This document shows, piece by piece, positions 34,049 through 43,620 of a DNA stretch of 64,000 bases (the stretch's first letter is position 1; each line of letters begins with the position of its first letter). The position numbers were made by a program, and so were the translations under genes. The DNA comes from Bacillota bacterium (GTDB taxonomy: Bacteria > Bacillota > Clostridia > Lachnospirales > Lachnospiraceae). The notes below the pieces were generated by a model that saw nothing but the letters and a program-made list of their open reading frames with translations, had not been told where the DNA came from and ran no database searches. The stretch is from assembly GCA_023437715.1 (NCBI GenBank), contig JAEZFK010000068.1, positions 1-64,000 of the forward strand, read 5' to 3'.

Positions 34049-34949
34049 GGAGAAAGTTTTGGGATCCGGCTTTGCTTTCTGAGATCATAAGCCCTGCCAG
34101 AGTCAGAACGATCCCGCAGGCGGACTGAAGGGTGATTCGCTCGCTCAATACAAGGGTGGAACAGATGACCGTAATGACCGGAACCGCATAGATGTAGACG
34201 CTGGTTTTCACGGTGCCAAGCACTCTCACGGCAAAATTCCAGGTGGCGAAACAGAGGGCGGAAGCGCCCAGGCCCAAAAACAGGATATTCAGCAGATTCT
34301 TTGCGTCGGCCAGACGGTATAAGTCCAGGCGGAAAGGGAAAACTGCCAGTGCGGGAACCATGAAAAGGAGACCGTAAAAGAAGATGCGCCTTGTGGTTAT
34401 GACGGTTCCAAGGCCGTATTCTCCTATTTTCTTTGTGATAACGGAGTAAGCCGCCCAGGTAACAGCGGCAGTCAGGGCCAGAAAATCGCCTTTCGGGTTT
34501 ATCTTCATGCCGGTTTCCCTTTGAAAGCTGATGAGGCCTATTCCGATGATGGCGGCCCCGAACCCTGCCAGAAAGCCAAATCCCGGTTTTTCTCCTTTTA
34601 AAAGCAGCCAGTCAAAGAGTGAGGTGAAAAATGGGGCTACGGCAATGATGACGCTGACGTTGGCGGCAAGAGTAAGGGTCAGGGCGAAATTTTCCATAAG
34701 AAAATAAAGGGTCACGCCGCACATCCCAGCAGCGGCAAAAAGAACCTCCAGCTTCCTGTTTTCTATCCGCAGAATCCGTGGACAGGCCAGCCACAGGGCG
34801 GCATAACCGATGAGAAAACGGAAAAACAGGATTTCAAGAGGCGTAAAAGACTCTAAGAGAACTTTTGTAGAGATAAAGGTGGTTCCCCATACAAATATGG
34901 AAAATCCGGCGGCCAGATGTCCGTATAAATGATTGTACTTGTTGTTCAT
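34002..34949 (-). CDS. EamA/DMT-family transporter
   Basis: Drug/metabolite transporter with ten hydrophobic segments in two EamA halves, 315 residues. The first half begins GHLAAGFSIFVWGTTFISTKVLLESFTPLEILFFRFLIGY and the second LTAAVTWAAYSVITKKIGEYG, both typical. Substrates range from amino acids to metabolites. The ATG at 34949 has GGGAG five to six bases upstream on this strand; the next in-frame ATG contains that site. One of only two genes on the minus strand; convergent with, and overlapping, the phosphopantetheinyl transferase. Confidence 0.85.
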   Translation of the reverse strand: MNNKYNHLYGHLAAGFSIFVWGTTFISTKVLLESFTPLEILFFRFLIGYAALWLACPRILRIENRKLEVLFAAAGMCGVTLYFLMENFALTLTLAANVSVIIAVAPFFTSLFDWLLLKGEKPGFGFLAGFGAAIIGIGLISFQRETGMKINPKGDFLALTAAVTWAAYSVITKKIGEYGLGTVITTRRIFFYGLLFMVPALAVFPFRLDLYRLADAKNLLNILFLGLGASALCFATWNFAVRVLGTVKTSVYIYAVPVITVICSTLVLSERITLQSACGIVLTLAGLMISESKAGSQNFLLNILLRWKKEDSAQS

Positions 34950-35068
34950 AATTAACTCCCGCATAAAATTTGTGCTGCCGGTCATCCGGCAGATGATTTG
35001 ATTCTAGCACAAATTTTGGGGATTGTCTCGCAAAATACTGTAATTAACAGAAAGGAAAGGTAAAACAG

Positions 35069-35332
35069 ATGAAGAAAGTGCTGATGATGATCCAGGAAAC
35101 ATGCCCCTATTGCAAGAAGGCGATGAAGATGATGGACGAGCTGAAAGAGGAAAACTCCGGCTTTGAAGAGGTGGAAGTAAAGATTGTGGATGAGAACAAG
35201 GAACCACTTTTTGCACAGAGCCTGGATTACTGGTATGTGCCCACTTTCTTTGTGGACGGGGAGAAGCTTCATGAGGGGGTTCCCACAAAGGAAGCGATTA
35301 AGAAAGTATATGAAACTGCCTTGGAAGGATAA
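35069..35332 (+). CDS. Glutaredoxin/thioredoxin-like protein
   Basis: Small thioredoxin-fold protein, 87 residues, with the redox motif CPYC at about residues 12-15 (ETCPYCKKAMKMM) and the cis-proline segment YVPTFFVDGEKLHEGVP. CPYC is the classical glutaredoxin motif, although the rest resembles clostridial thioredoxin-like proteins. Cytoplasmic. Start follows AAAGGAAAGG. Stands between divergent and downstream genes without a clear operon. Confidence 0.85.
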   Translation: MKKVLMMIQETCPYCKKAMKMMDELKEENSGFEEVEVKIVDENKEPLFAQSLDYWYVPTFFVDGEKLHEGVPTKEAIKKVYETALEG

Positions 35333-35412
35333 GGCTTTCCGAGGGTTGCCGTAATTGGAAAATCATGTTATGATTCCATAGGATAAAACTGACAGGATGT
35401 GGAAAGGGATCT

Positions 35413-36981
35413 TTGTGGAACAACATGAGCAGACGAAAGAAGAACGGACTTCTGGTCCTGACATATGCAATCATGCTTCTCCTGTGTTTTGGCGTTGTTT
35501 TATTGGTAGATAAACTGGCCTCCCCCCGGCCCGGTTCCCAGGAAACTGCAGGGACCACGGCGGAGGAGACCTGGGCCAGGGGAGATGACAGTAAAGCGCC
35601 CACAGAGGAGGAGCATTCCAAACCGGCCGAAGAGCCGAAAGAGGAAAATGGAGAGACGGAAAGCGGAAGCGATATAAAAAAGAGACGGCCGGAAAGACAG
35701 CCTGTGGCAGAAACTGGGGAGCCTGAGGAAAATCATGAGGAAGAATATAAGCCTCCCGTCATCGTCATACAATCGGATATCCATTATTTTTCACCGGAGC
35801 TTACGGACTACGGAGAAGCCTTTAAGACCATGATGAAAAATGATGACGGCAAGCTGGTAAATTACGATCCCCAGCTTATGGATGCCTTTACGGAGGAAAT
35901 GGAGGAGCTTAAGCCTTCCGCAGTGATTTTAAGCGGGGACTTAACCTTAAACGGGGAAAAAGCCGGCCATGAGGCGCTGGCGGAAAAGCTTGAGATTCTG
36001 GAGGAAAAAGGGGTAAAGGTGCTGGTCATACCGGGAAACCACGATATCAATAATTATGCCGCCGCCTCCTATTTCGGGAAAGAAAAGGGGCAGACGGATA
36101 TTGTGGATGCCCAGGGCTTTTATGACATTTACCGCCAGTTCGGATACGACCAGGCCAGGAGCAGGGATGAGAATTCCTTAAGCTATGTCTATGAGCTGGA
36201 CCGGAAAAACTGGCTTCTCATGCTGGATACCGCTCAGTATGAGCCTTTGAACAAGGTAGGGGGGCGGATTAAGGAGGAGACTCTGGTCTGGATGAGAGAA
36301 CAGCTTGAAGAGGCCCAAAGGGACGGTATGACCGTAATTCCCATCGGCCATCACAACCTGTTAAAGGAAAGCCTTCTCTATCCTCAGGACTGCACTCTGG
36401 AAAACAGCCCGGAGGTCATCCGCCTGCTGGAAGCTTACCGCGTGCCCCTTTACATAAGCGGCCATCTGCATTTGCAGAAGACCCAGAAGTATAAGAAAGA
36501 GCCGGGAGAAAAGGACGATGTTTACCACATCAGTGAGGTGGTGGCGGATTCCTTTGCCATTTCCCCTTTCCGGTACGGCATTCTCAAATGGACCGACGAC
36601 GGCAGACTGACCTATAATAGCAGGGAGACCGATGTGGCTGCCTGGGCTGTAAAACAGGGGAGTACTGACGAAAATCTCCTTAATTTTAAGGAATATGGAG
36701 AAAAGTACCTTACGGAGGTGGTCAGCAGCCAGATTTATGACCGGATAAAAAATCTTCCGGAAGAGCAGATGCAGGCCATGGCAGAGCTTTACGGAACCAT
36801 TAACCGGGAGTACTGTGCAGGGCTTTTCATTGATGCAAAGGAGATACGGTCGGAAGAAGCGTTCCGCTTATGGCAGCGGAACTTACCGGACAGCAGGATG
36901 TTCGGGGAAATTGATGAAATCCTGAGGGATACGGGGAAAGACCATAATTTCTGGGAATGTAAACTGGAAGAAAACCAATAA
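35413..36981 (+). CDS. Membrane-anchored metallophosphoesterase
   Basis: 522 residues. One membrane segment (about 14-33) is followed by a Glu/Pro/Arg-rich linker, then a calcineurin-like phosphoesterase domain outside the cell. Metal ligands: SDIHYF near 120, SGDLTLNG near 172, IPGNHDIN near 207, GHHN near 311 and SGHLHLQ near 347. The substrate is not evident; such surface enzymes act on nucleotides or teichoic-acid precursors. TTG 35413 follows GGAAAGGGA; ATG 35425 is an alternative. Confidence 0.82.
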   Translation: MWNNMSRRKKNGLLVLTYAIMLLLCFGVVLLVDKLASPRPGSQETAGTTAEETWARGDDSKAPTEEEHSKPAEEPKEENGETESGSDIKKRRPERQPVAETGEPEENHEEEYKPPVIVIQSDIHYFSPELTDYGEAFKTMMKNDDGKLVNYDPQLMDAFTEEMEELKPSAVILSGDLTLNGEKAGHEALAEKLEILEEKGVKVLVIPGNHDINNYAAASYFGKEKGQTDIVDAQGFYDIYRQFGYDQARSRDENSLSYVYELDRKNWLLMLDTAQYEPLNKVGGRIKEETLVWMREQLEEAQRDGMTVIPIGHHNLLKESLLYPQDCTLENSPEVIRLLEAYRVPLYISGHLHLQKTQKYKKEPGEKDDVYHISEVVADSFAISPFRYGILKWTDDGRLTYNSRETDVAAWAVKQGSTDENLLNFKEYGEKYLTEVVSSQIYDRIKNLPEEQMQAMAELYGTINREYCAGLFIDAKEIRSEEAFRLWQRNLPDSRMFGEIDEILRDTGKDHNFWECKLEENQ

Positions 36982-36988
36982 CCGCCCC

Positions 36989-37018
36989 TTTACAAAATAT
37001 TTCACATCATGCTATAAT
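36989..37018 (+). promoter_or_regulatory. Promoter of the RpiR regulator gene
   Basis: TTTACA (36989-36994), 18-base spacer, consensus TATAAT (37013-37018) with an extended TGC before it. Confidence 0.75.
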
Positions 37019-37056
37019 TATGAAATAAAATTACATGAAATTTGAGGGTGGTTTAT

Positions 37057-37911
37057 ATGCAGGAAAATATCAGCGTGTCCGGCATTCTCTGTTCCTCCTA
37101 TGATTCGTTTTTTGAGGCGGAAAAAAAGATTGCGGACTATATTCTGGCACACAAAAGTGAGATGATCGATATGACGGTGGCGGAGCTGGCTCTGGCCAGC
37201 GGCACCAGCGACGCCACCGTATCCCGATTCTGCAGAAGGTGCGGCTTTAACGGTTTTCATCACTTGAAGATCAATCTGGCAAAGGAAGTGGCCGAGGAAA
37301 GAGGCAGCTCCATAGAGGTATCCAACGATATCAGCCGTGACAACATCCCCCAGTCTCTTCAGAACATTTTAGCCAATAAGGTGGCGGAGCTGACCCAGAC
37401 CATCTCCATGATGGACCCGGGTGAACTGGAGCGGATACTGACGGTCATTGAAAAAGCCAGGTCCGTACAGCTTGTGGCTGTGGGAAATACCATACCGGTA
37501 GCTTTGGACGGTGCATTTAAATTCAGCCAGCTGGGCATACTTGCGGTATCGGGTACCATCTGGGAAACACAGATGGCCCATACCTGTAATTTAGGAGAGA
37601 ATGACGCAGTTATCATCATATCCAACTCCGGTTTTTCCAAACGCCTGATGACCCTTATGGAGGCAGCGAAAGAAAACCACACGCCCACCATTGCAATTAC
37701 AAATAATGCTTCCTCGCCTCTTGGACAGGGCTGCGATTACCATATTACGACGGCTACAAGAGAAAAGCTTCTTCTGGGGGAATTCTGCTTTTCCAGGGTG
37801 ACGGCCACGGCGGTGATTGAAATATTGTATTTATTTTTGTCTGTGAGCATTAAGAATTCCCATGACCACATCAGACGTCATGAGGTTACTATTTCAAGCG
37901 ATAAAAAATAA
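37057..37911 (+). CDS. MurR/RpiR-family transcriptional regulator
   Basis: 284 residues: N-terminal HTH_6 domain (KIADYILAHKSEMIDMTVAELALASGTSDATVSRFCRRCGFNGF pattern) and a C-terminal SIS sugar-phosphate-binding domain (about 120-260, with VQLVAVGNTIPVALDGAF and DAVIIISNSGFSKRLMTLM). Such regulators sense phosphosugars and control adjacent uptake genes. It has its own promoter and terminator and precedes fruK-fruA, so it may regulate them. ATG 37057 follows GAGGGTGG. Confidence 0.9.
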   Translation: MQENISVSGILCSSYDSFFEAEKKIADYILAHKSEMIDMTVAELALASGTSDATVSRFCRRCGFNGFHHLKINLAKEVAEERGSSIEVSNDISRDNIPQSLQNILANKVAELTQTISMMDPGELERILTVIEKARSVQLVAVGNTIPVALDGAFKFSQLGILAVSGTIWETQMAHTCNLGENDAVIIISNSGFSKRLMTLMEAAKENHTPTIAITNNASSPLGQGCDYHITTATREKLLLGEFCFSRVTATAVIEILYLFLSVSIKNSHDHIRRHEVTISSDKK

Positions 37912-37936
37912 GGGTTTAAAAACATAAAACGATGGG

Positions 37937-37997
37937 AAAGCTTCCTGGATGCGGCATTATTAGAAACTGTCGTATGCCGGGGAGCTTTTTGTTTTTT
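37937..37997 (+). terminator. Terminator after the RpiR gene
   Basis: Two-tier stem: AAAGCTTCC with GGGGAGCTTT, and GGCAT with ATGCC, followed by TTTTTGTTTTTT. Confidence 0.7.
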
Positions 37998-38077
37998 AGA
38001 AGACATTATATACAAAAAGAGGAAGATTGCCTCCTGAAATATGGCTGAATATTGTGCAGATTGCCGAAGTGATTCAA

Positions 38078-38132
38078 GAAATAATATTTCTTATAGAAAT
38101 ATATTGACGAAATAAAGCAATCGTATTATATT
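38078..38132 (+). promoter_or_regulatory. fruK promoter with upstream palindromes
   Basis: TTGACG (38104-38109), 17 bases, TATATT (38127-38132). Directly upstream, alternating half-sites GAAAT (38078), ATATTTC (38084-38090) and GAAATAT (38096-38102) form two overlapping inverted repeats touching the -35 element: a likely operator. Confidence 0.65.
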
Positions 38133-38180
38133 ATAAATGAGGGAAGAAATAAAATTTTATATAAAAAGGAGAGGTGATAT

Positions 38181-39086
38181 ATGATTTACACGGTAACATT
38201 TAATCCTGCTTTGGATTATGTCGTAAAAGTAGATCATTTCACGCTGGGAGCTGTCAACAGAACTGTACAGGAAGACATCTATTATGGGGGAAAAGGCTTG
38301 AATGTATCTGCGGTTCTGGCGACATTAGGCTACGAAAATACTGCGTTGGGTTTTGTGGCAGGGTTTACGGGGCGGGAAATTGAGCAGGGCGTAAAAAGCC
38401 TGGGTTTTCGGTCGGATTTTATCCATGTGGAAAAAGGTATGTCCAGAATCAATGTAAAGCTTAAGTCTCAGGAAGAGACGGAGATCAACGGCATAGGGCC
38501 TGAAATCACAGCTGAGGATGTGAAGCAGCTTTTTGAAAAGCTGGACTTTTTGAAAAACGGCGATGTACTGGTCTTATCCGGCAGCATTCCAAAATCCATT
38601 GATGATGATATTTATGAACGGATTATGAGCCGCCTTGACGGAAGGGGAGTCCTGATTGCGGTGGATGCGACGAAAGACTTGCTCATCAATGTGCTGCCTT
38701 ACCATCCGTTTTTGATTAAGCCCAATAATCATGAGCTTGGGGAGATGTTTGGAGTAGTGCTTCAGGGAGATGAGGATGTCATCGCTTACGGAAAACGGCT
38801 TCAGGAAAAGGGCGCAAGAAATGTGCTGGTTTCCATGGCCGGAGACGGAGCGATCTTAATTACAGAAGATTCGGCAGTTTACCGGATGGGAGTGCCTAAG
38901 GGCACGGTGAAAAATTCGGTTGGGGCCGGAGATTCCATGGTGGCCGGGTTTATCGCAGGCTATATGGAAAAGGGAAGCTATGAACACGCCCTGCGCCTTG
39001 GAAGCGCCGCCGGAAGCGCCAGCGCTTTTTCCGAAGGGCTCGCCTGCAGGGAAGACATTATGAAGCTTTATGATGAATTATTATAG
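38181..39086 (+). CDS. fruK: 1-phosphofructokinase FruK
   Basis: PfkB-family kinase making fructose 1,6-bisphosphate from fructose 1-phosphate, 301 residues. The N-terminus MIYTVTFNPALDYVVKV and YYGGKGLNVSAVLATLG are typical, and the ATP-site signature NSVGAGDSMVAGF lies near residue 250 with the catalytic Asp. Start follows AGGAGAGGTGATAT. Eleven bases before fruA. The RpiR gene upstream takes the place of the usual DeoR-type FruR. Confidence 0.92.
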   Translation: MIYTVTFNPALDYVVKVDHFTLGAVNRTVQEDIYYGGKGLNVSAVLATLGYENTALGFVAGFTGREIEQGVKSLGFRSDFIHVEKGMSRINVKLKSQEETEINGIGPEITAEDVKQLFEKLDFLKNGDVLVLSGSIPKSIDDDIYERIMSRLDGRGVLIAVDATKDLLINVLPYHPFLIKPNNHELGEMFGVVLQGDEDVIAYGKRLQEKGARNVLVSMAGDGAILITEDSAVYRMGVPKGTVKNSVGAGDSMVAGFIAGYMEKGSYEHALRLGSAAGSASAFSEGLACREDIMKLYDELL

Positions 39087-39097
39087 GAGGGGTTTCT

Positions 39098-41017
39098 ATG
39101 AAGATTACGGAATTGCTGAAAAAGGAAAGTGTAGAGCTGGGAGTAAAGGTTTCCGGCAAGGAAGAAGCCATTGACCGTCTGGTAGGCTTAATGGAGGCCG
39201 GCGGCCGGCTGAGTGACAGGGCCGGCTATAAGGAAGGAATTCTGGCAAGGGAAGCCCTGGGCAGCACGGCTGTAGGAGACGGGATCGCCATTCCCCATGC
39301 CAAGGTTGCCGCGGTAAAGGAGCCGGGCCTTGCGGCCATTGTGGTGCCGGAGGGGGTGGATTACGAAGCCTATGACGGTTCCCTTTCCCGGTTGATTTTC
39401 ATGATCGCTGCGCCCGACGGAGAAGCAGATGTTCATCTGGAGGCCTTATCCAGGCTTTCCACCCTTTTGATGGATCCTGATTTTAAGGACGATCTGATGA
39501 AAGCCAAATCAAAGGAAGAGTTTTTAAAGCTCATTGATGATAAGGAATCGGAAAGATATCAGAAGAAAAAAGAGGAAAAGCCGGCGGAGACTGTAAAGGC
39601 GTCCACCGGATACCGGGTTTTAGCGGTTACAGCCTGTCCTACGGGAATTGCCCACACCTTTATGGCTGCTGAGAATTTAGAGCAGACGGGAAAGAAGCTG
39701 GGAATCCCGGTTAAAGCAGAGACCAACGGAGCGGAAGGCGCAGCCAATGTTCTGACAAGGGCGGAGATTGCGGAAGCCGACGCAATCATCATTGCAGCGG
39801 ATAAGAACGTGGATATGGCCCGCTTTGACGGAAAACCTGTAGTCATGGCCACTGTTTCCGAAGGAATCCAAAAGGGAGAAGAACTGATTAAACGGGCGGT
39901 GAGCGGAGAGGTTCCTGTTTACCATCACGACGGACCTTCTGCTGTGGAACGCAATGAGAGCGAAGGAATGGGCCGTTCCATTTACAAGCACTTAATGAAC
40001 GGCGTATCCCATATGCTTCCTTTCGTAATCGGCGGAGGTATCTTAATTGCCCTGGCTTTCCTGTTTGATGATTATTCCATCGATCCGTCCAACTTCGGTA
40101 AGAACACGCCTCTGGCAGCTTATTTAAAAACCATTGGTGAACAGGCCTTCGGAATGATGCTTCCTGTTCTGGCAGGTTATATTGCCATGAGTATTGCGGA
40201 CCGTCCCGGTCTGGCCGTAGGCTTTGTAGGCGGTCTTATCGCGAAGATGGGCGCTACCTTTGCCAATCCCGCAGGCGGAAGCATAAACTCCGGCTTCCTG
40301 GGAGCACTGTTAGCAGGTTTCATCGGCGGCTACATTGTAATTTTACTGAAAAAGGCTTTCAGCAAGCTTCCCAGAACCTTAGAGGGAATCAAGCCTGTTC
40401 TTTTATATCCGCTGCTGGGCATTTTCCTGGTAGCTGTAGTAACAACCTTTATCAATCCTTTTGTAGGAGCTATCAATGACGGAATTACCAGCCTGTTAAA
40501 CGGCATGGGAGGCACCAGCAAGATCATTCTGGGAGCCGTAGTCGGCGGCATGATGTCCGTGGACATGGGCGGCCCTGTGAACAAGGCGGCTTACGTATTC
40601 GGTACGGCCCAGCTGGCAGAAGGAAACTTCGATATTATGGCGGCTGTTATGGCGGGCGGTATGGTTCCACCTATTGCCATCGCCCTGTGCACCACATTTT
40701 TCAAGAAGAAATTTACGGAAAAGGAACGCCAGTCCGGCCTTGTAAACTATATTATGGGTCTTTCCTTTATTTCAGAAGGAGCGATTCCTTTCGCGGCTGC
40801 TGACCCCATCCGTGTGATTCCATCCTGTATCCTTGGCTCTGCTGTGGCCGGAGCTGTTTCCATGGCCCTTGGCTGCACCCTGAGAGCACCTCACGGCGGA
40901 ATCTTCGTTCTGCCGACCATTGGAAATCCTTTTGGGTATCTGATTGCCATTATCATCGGTTCTGCTGTAGGCTGTGTGATTCTGGCCCTGCTTAAAAAGA
41001 ATCTGGAAACAGAATAA
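39098..41017 (+). CDS. fruA: PTS fructose transporter, fused IIABC
   Basis: Fructose uptake with phosphorylation to fructose 1-phosphate, 639 residues. Domain IIA (about 1-150) has the phospho-His in GIAIPHAK near residue 68. IIB (about 168-265) has the phospho-Cys in VTACPTGIAHTFMAAE near residue 180. IIC (about 295-635) is polytopic with GGGILIALAF and SFISEGAIPFAAADP. No HPr-like domain. Start follows AGGAGG. Followed by a strong terminator. Confidence 0.95.
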   Translation: MKITELLKKESVELGVKVSGKEEAIDRLVGLMEAGGRLSDRAGYKEGILAREALGSTAVGDGIAIPHAKVAAVKEPGLAAIVVPEGVDYEAYDGSLSRLIFMIAAPDGEADVHLEALSRLSTLLMDPDFKDDLMKAKSKEEFLKLIDDKESERYQKKKEEKPAETVKASTGYRVLAVTACPTGIAHTFMAAENLEQTGKKLGIPVKAETNGAEGAANVLTRAEIAEADAIIIAADKNVDMARFDGKPVVMATVSEGIQKGEELIKRAVSGEVPVYHHDGPSAVERNESEGMGRSIYKHLMNGVSHMLPFVIGGGILIALAFLFDDYSIDPSNFGKNTPLAAYLKTIGEQAFGMMLPVLAGYIAMSIADRPGLAVGFVGGLIAKMGATFANPAGGSINSGFLGALLAGFIGGYIVILLKKAFSKLPRTLEGIKPVLLYPLLGIFLVAVVTTFINPFVGAINDGITSLLNGMGGTSKIILGAVVGGMMSVDMGGPVNKAAYVFGTAQLAEGNFDIMAAVMAGGMVPPIAIALCTTFFKKKFTEKERQSGLVNYIMGLSFISEGAIPFAAADPIRVIPSCILGSAVAGAVSMALGCTLRAPHGGIFVLPTIGNPFGYLIAIIIGSAVGCVILALLKKNLETE

Positions 41018-41024
41018 CATTATT

Positions 41025-41059
41025 GGCGCCGCTCCGGAAGTTGGGAGCGGCGCCTTTTT
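41025..41059 (+). terminator. fruK-fruA terminator
   Basis: Perfect 11-base GC arms GGCGCCGCTCC/GGAGCGGCGCC and TTTTT. Confidence 0.92.
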
Positions 41060-41137
41060 CATCCTGACTCTTTACGTCCCCAAAAGATTGAGGTATACTT
41101 TTAATAAAAAGCGGACAAAGGATGGGAGGAATTATCA

Positions 41138-41629
41138 GTGGATATTATAGTCAGGCCCTATGAGGACAGGGATATACCGGAAATGATAAGCATATGGAAT
41201 CAGGTAGTCTTGGACGGAGAGGCATTTCCCCAGGAAAACTGTCTTGACCAGGTGGCCGGAAAGGCCTTTTTTGAGGAGCAGAGCCTTACTGCCGTGGCGG
41301 AGGATAAGGCTTCAGGCAGAGTGTGCGGCCTTTATATTCTCCATCCGAACAACATCGGAAGATGCGGGCACATATGCAATGCCAGCTATGCCGTAAGCGG
41401 GGATTACAGGGGATGCCATATCGGGGAAGCGCTGGTAAAGCACTGTCTGAAAAAGGGAAAGGACTTAGGCTTTCGAATATTGCAGTTTAATGCGGTGGTA
41501 TCATCCAACGCCTCTGCAAGGCACTTATATGAAAAGCTTGGCTTTATACAGATTGGAATGGTTCCGGGCGGCTTTTTGATGAAGGACGGCCATTATGAGG
41601 ATATTTATCTTTATTATCATCAGCTTTAA
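41138..41629 (+). CDS. GNAT-family N-acetyltransferase
   Basis: 163 residues with a GNAT acetyl-CoA fold: N-terminal VRPYEDRDIPEMISIWNQVV, the acetyl-CoA loop YRGCHIGEALVKHCLKKGKDLGF (a variant of RxxGxG/A) and the C-terminal NASARHLYEKLGFIQIGMVPGGF. The last pattern is common in phosphinothricin- or amino-acid-acetylating members; the substrate is unknown. Starts with GTG after GGGAGG. Confidence 0.85.
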   Translation: MDIIVRPYEDRDIPEMISIWNQVVLDGEAFPQENCLDQVAGKAFFEEQSLTAVAEDKASGRVCGLYILHPNNIGRCGHICNASYAVSGDYRGCHIGEALVKHCLKKGKDLGFRILQFNAVVSSNASARHLYEKLGFIQIGMVPGGFLMKDGHYEDIYLYYHQL

Positions 41630-41697
41630 TATAATGTGGGGGCGGGACATCTTAAGTCTGCCGGACGGGGTACCGGTGATGCACAGGAGGAGAGAAC

Positions 41698-42351
41698 ATG
41701 TATAAATGCTGTATATTTGACCTGGATGGCACCATTATAAACACCATTCATTCCATGGAGCATTCCATCAGCCTTACCATGGAACATTTCGGGTATGGTC
41801 CGGTGGATGAGGCCCATACCAAGATATTTGTAGGCGACGGGTTTAAAACCCTGGTAAAAAGGGCCCTCATTTATTCAGGAGATGAAACCCTGACCCATTA
41901 TGAGGAGGCCGTCGCTTTTTATGAGGAGACTTTTAAGAAAAACTGCCTTTACCAGGTAAAGCCCTACCCAGGAGTGCCGGAGTTTTTAAGCTTCCTGAAA
42001 GAAAGGGGAATAAAGATTGCGGTGCTTACCAACAAAGGCCATGAAAGAGCGGTTGAATGCGTGGAAGCCGTTTACGGCAAAGGATTTTTCGATCTCATTA
42101 CAGGAGAGGGAAACGGCGTGAAATGCAAGCCGGATCCGTCGGGCGCTTTGATGACAGCGGCGCATTTTCATGCAGAGCCTTCGGAGTGCCTTTATTTCGG
42201 GGATACCAATACGGATATGAAGACAGGCATTAATGCGGGCATGGATACGGTTGGCGTGACCTGGGGCTTTCGGGACCGGGAGGAACTGGAAGCGTTCCGG
42301 CCAAAGTATATCATCGCTCATCCCGACGAGATCAAATATGTTTTTGAATAA
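41698..42351 (+). CDS. HAD-family phosphatase (phosphoglycolate phosphatase-like)
   Basis: 217 residues. HAD motif I is FDLDGTIINT (catalytic Asp 7 and Asp 9), motif II VLTNKGH, the Lys in KPDPSGAL, and motif IV FGDTNTDMKTGINAGMDTVGVTWGFR. A helical cap domain lies between motifs I and II, as in Gph/PgmB-type enzymes. Cytoplasmic; substrate not certain. Start follows AGGAGGAGAGAAC. Confidence 0.87.
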   Translation: MYKCCIFDLDGTIINTIHSMEHSISLTMEHFGYGPVDEAHTKIFVGDGFKTLVKRALIYSGDETLTHYEEAVAFYEETFKKNCLYQVKPYPGVPEFLSFLKERGIKIAVLTNKGHERAVECVEAVYGKGFFDLITGEGNGVKCKPDPSGALMTAAHFHAEPSECLYFGDTNTDMKTGINAGMDTVGVTWGFRDREELEAFRPKYIIAHPDEIKYVFE

Positions 42352-42376
42352 AAATTGAAAATTAAGGGAAATTAAG

Positions 42377-42407
42377 GAGAGATAAGAATGAGTATCTCTC
42401 TTTTTTT
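42377..42407 (+). terminator. Terminator after the HAD gene
   Basis: GAGAGATA/TATCTCTC arms with an 8-base loop and seven Ts. Confidence 0.75.
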
Positions 42408-42430
42408 ATGGGGGAATAAACGGAGGAACC

Positions 42431-43465
42431 ATGACAGGATACTTTAAGTGGGGCTTGATCGTCATAGCGGCCGTCTGGGCGGCGCTTATAGGGAGTATGC
42501 TGGGATATGCCTGGAATATCATTCATATGCCGCAGAAGCTTCCCAGCATGGAAATGCCCCAGATTCAAAATACCAATATCAGCATAGAAACCCAGGAGAA
42601 AATGGAGGGCTACTGGACTGTTGCCGTATTCGGTGTGGATTCCAGGGACGGCACCCTGGGAAAGGACACAAGATCGGATATGCAGATGATCCTGAATATC
42701 AACCTGGGAACAGGGGAGATACGGATGGTGTCTGTCTATCGTGATACCTATTTGAAAATAGACCAGAAGGGGCGGTACGATAAGATCAACCAGGCTTATT
42801 TTAAGGGAGGCCCTAAGCAGGCCATAGAAGCCCTGACGGAGAACCTGGACTTGAACATAGACGATTACGCCTCCTTTAGCTGGAAGGCTGTGGCGGACGC
42901 CATCAATCTGCTGGGCGGCATTGACGTGGACATCAGCCCTGAGGAATTCCGGGTGATCAACGGCTTTATTACGGAAACCGTGGAATCCACCGGCGTAGGC
43001 TCCCATCATTTGAAAAAGGCCGGCTTAAACCATCTGGACGGCGTCCAGGCAGTTGCCTATGCCCGGCTTAGGAAAATGGATACGGATTTCAAGAGGACGG
43101 AGCGGCAGAGGGAGGTGGCGGATCTGGTGCTCAAAAAGGCCAGAGAGGCGGATTTAGCCACCTTAAACCAGTTGGTGACAACCGTGCTTCCCCAGATATC
43201 CACCAGCATCGGGATGAAGGATGTGTTCCCCCTCATAAAAAATGTGAAACGGTTTCATTTAACAGAAACAGAAGGATTTCCGTCAAAGCTTGAGGATGCC
43301 CTGATTGACAAAAGAGACTGTGTCATCCCTGTTACCCTGGAGGAAAATGTAAAACAGCTTCATCTCTTTCTCTTTGACCAGGAGGACTACGAGCCCTCCC
43401 AGTCGGTAAAGGATATCAGCAGGCAGATACAGATAAAGGCCAAGAATAAGACGGTAAGAAAATAG
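42431..43465 (+). CDS. LytR-CpsA-Psr (LCP) family protein
   Basis: Membrane-anchored enzyme that links teichoic acids or other polymers to peptidoglycan, 344 residues. One membrane segment at about 7-29; LCP domain outside with VFGVDSRDGTLGKDTRSDMQMIL, VSVYRDTYLKI, KINQAYFKGGPKQAIEALTENL, INLLGGIDVDI and HLDGVQAVAYARLRKMDTDFKRTERQREV. The conserved Arg and Asp residues for pyrophosphate binding are present. Start follows CGGAGGAACC. Own terminator downstream. Confidence 0.92.
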   Translation: MTGYFKWGLIVIAAVWAALIGSMLGYAWNIIHMPQKLPSMEMPQIQNTNISIETQEKMEGYWTVAVFGVDSRDGTLGKDTRSDMQMILNINLGTGEIRMVSVYRDTYLKIDQKGRYDKINQAYFKGGPKQAIEALTENLDLNIDDYASFSWKAVADAINLLGGIDVDISPEEFRVINGFITETVESTGVGSHHLKKAGLNHLDGVQAVAYARLRKMDTDFKRTERQREVADLVLKKAREADLATLNQLVTTVLPQISTSIGMKDVFPLIKNVKRFHLTETEGFPSKLEDALIDKRDCVIPVTLEENVKQLHLFLFDQEDYEPSQSVKDISRQIQIKAKNKTVRK

Positions 43466-43482
43466 GAAAGAATGGGCAAAAG

Positions 43483-43532
43483 CCTGTAAAGACCAGAAGA
43501 AAGCTGTATTTCATATGTCTTTACAGGTTTTT
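43483..43532 (+). terminator. Terminator of the LCP gene
   Basis: CCTGTAAAGAC and GTCTTTACAGG pair perfectly; five Ts follow. Confidence 0.82.
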
Positions 43533-43620
43533 CCTTTTCCTGGTGCATAAAATGTGCTATACTATGCCAATAAAGCGGGAAAAGTGCCGGCTTTGGCAAA
43601 AGGGAAAGAGGGGATTTGTC

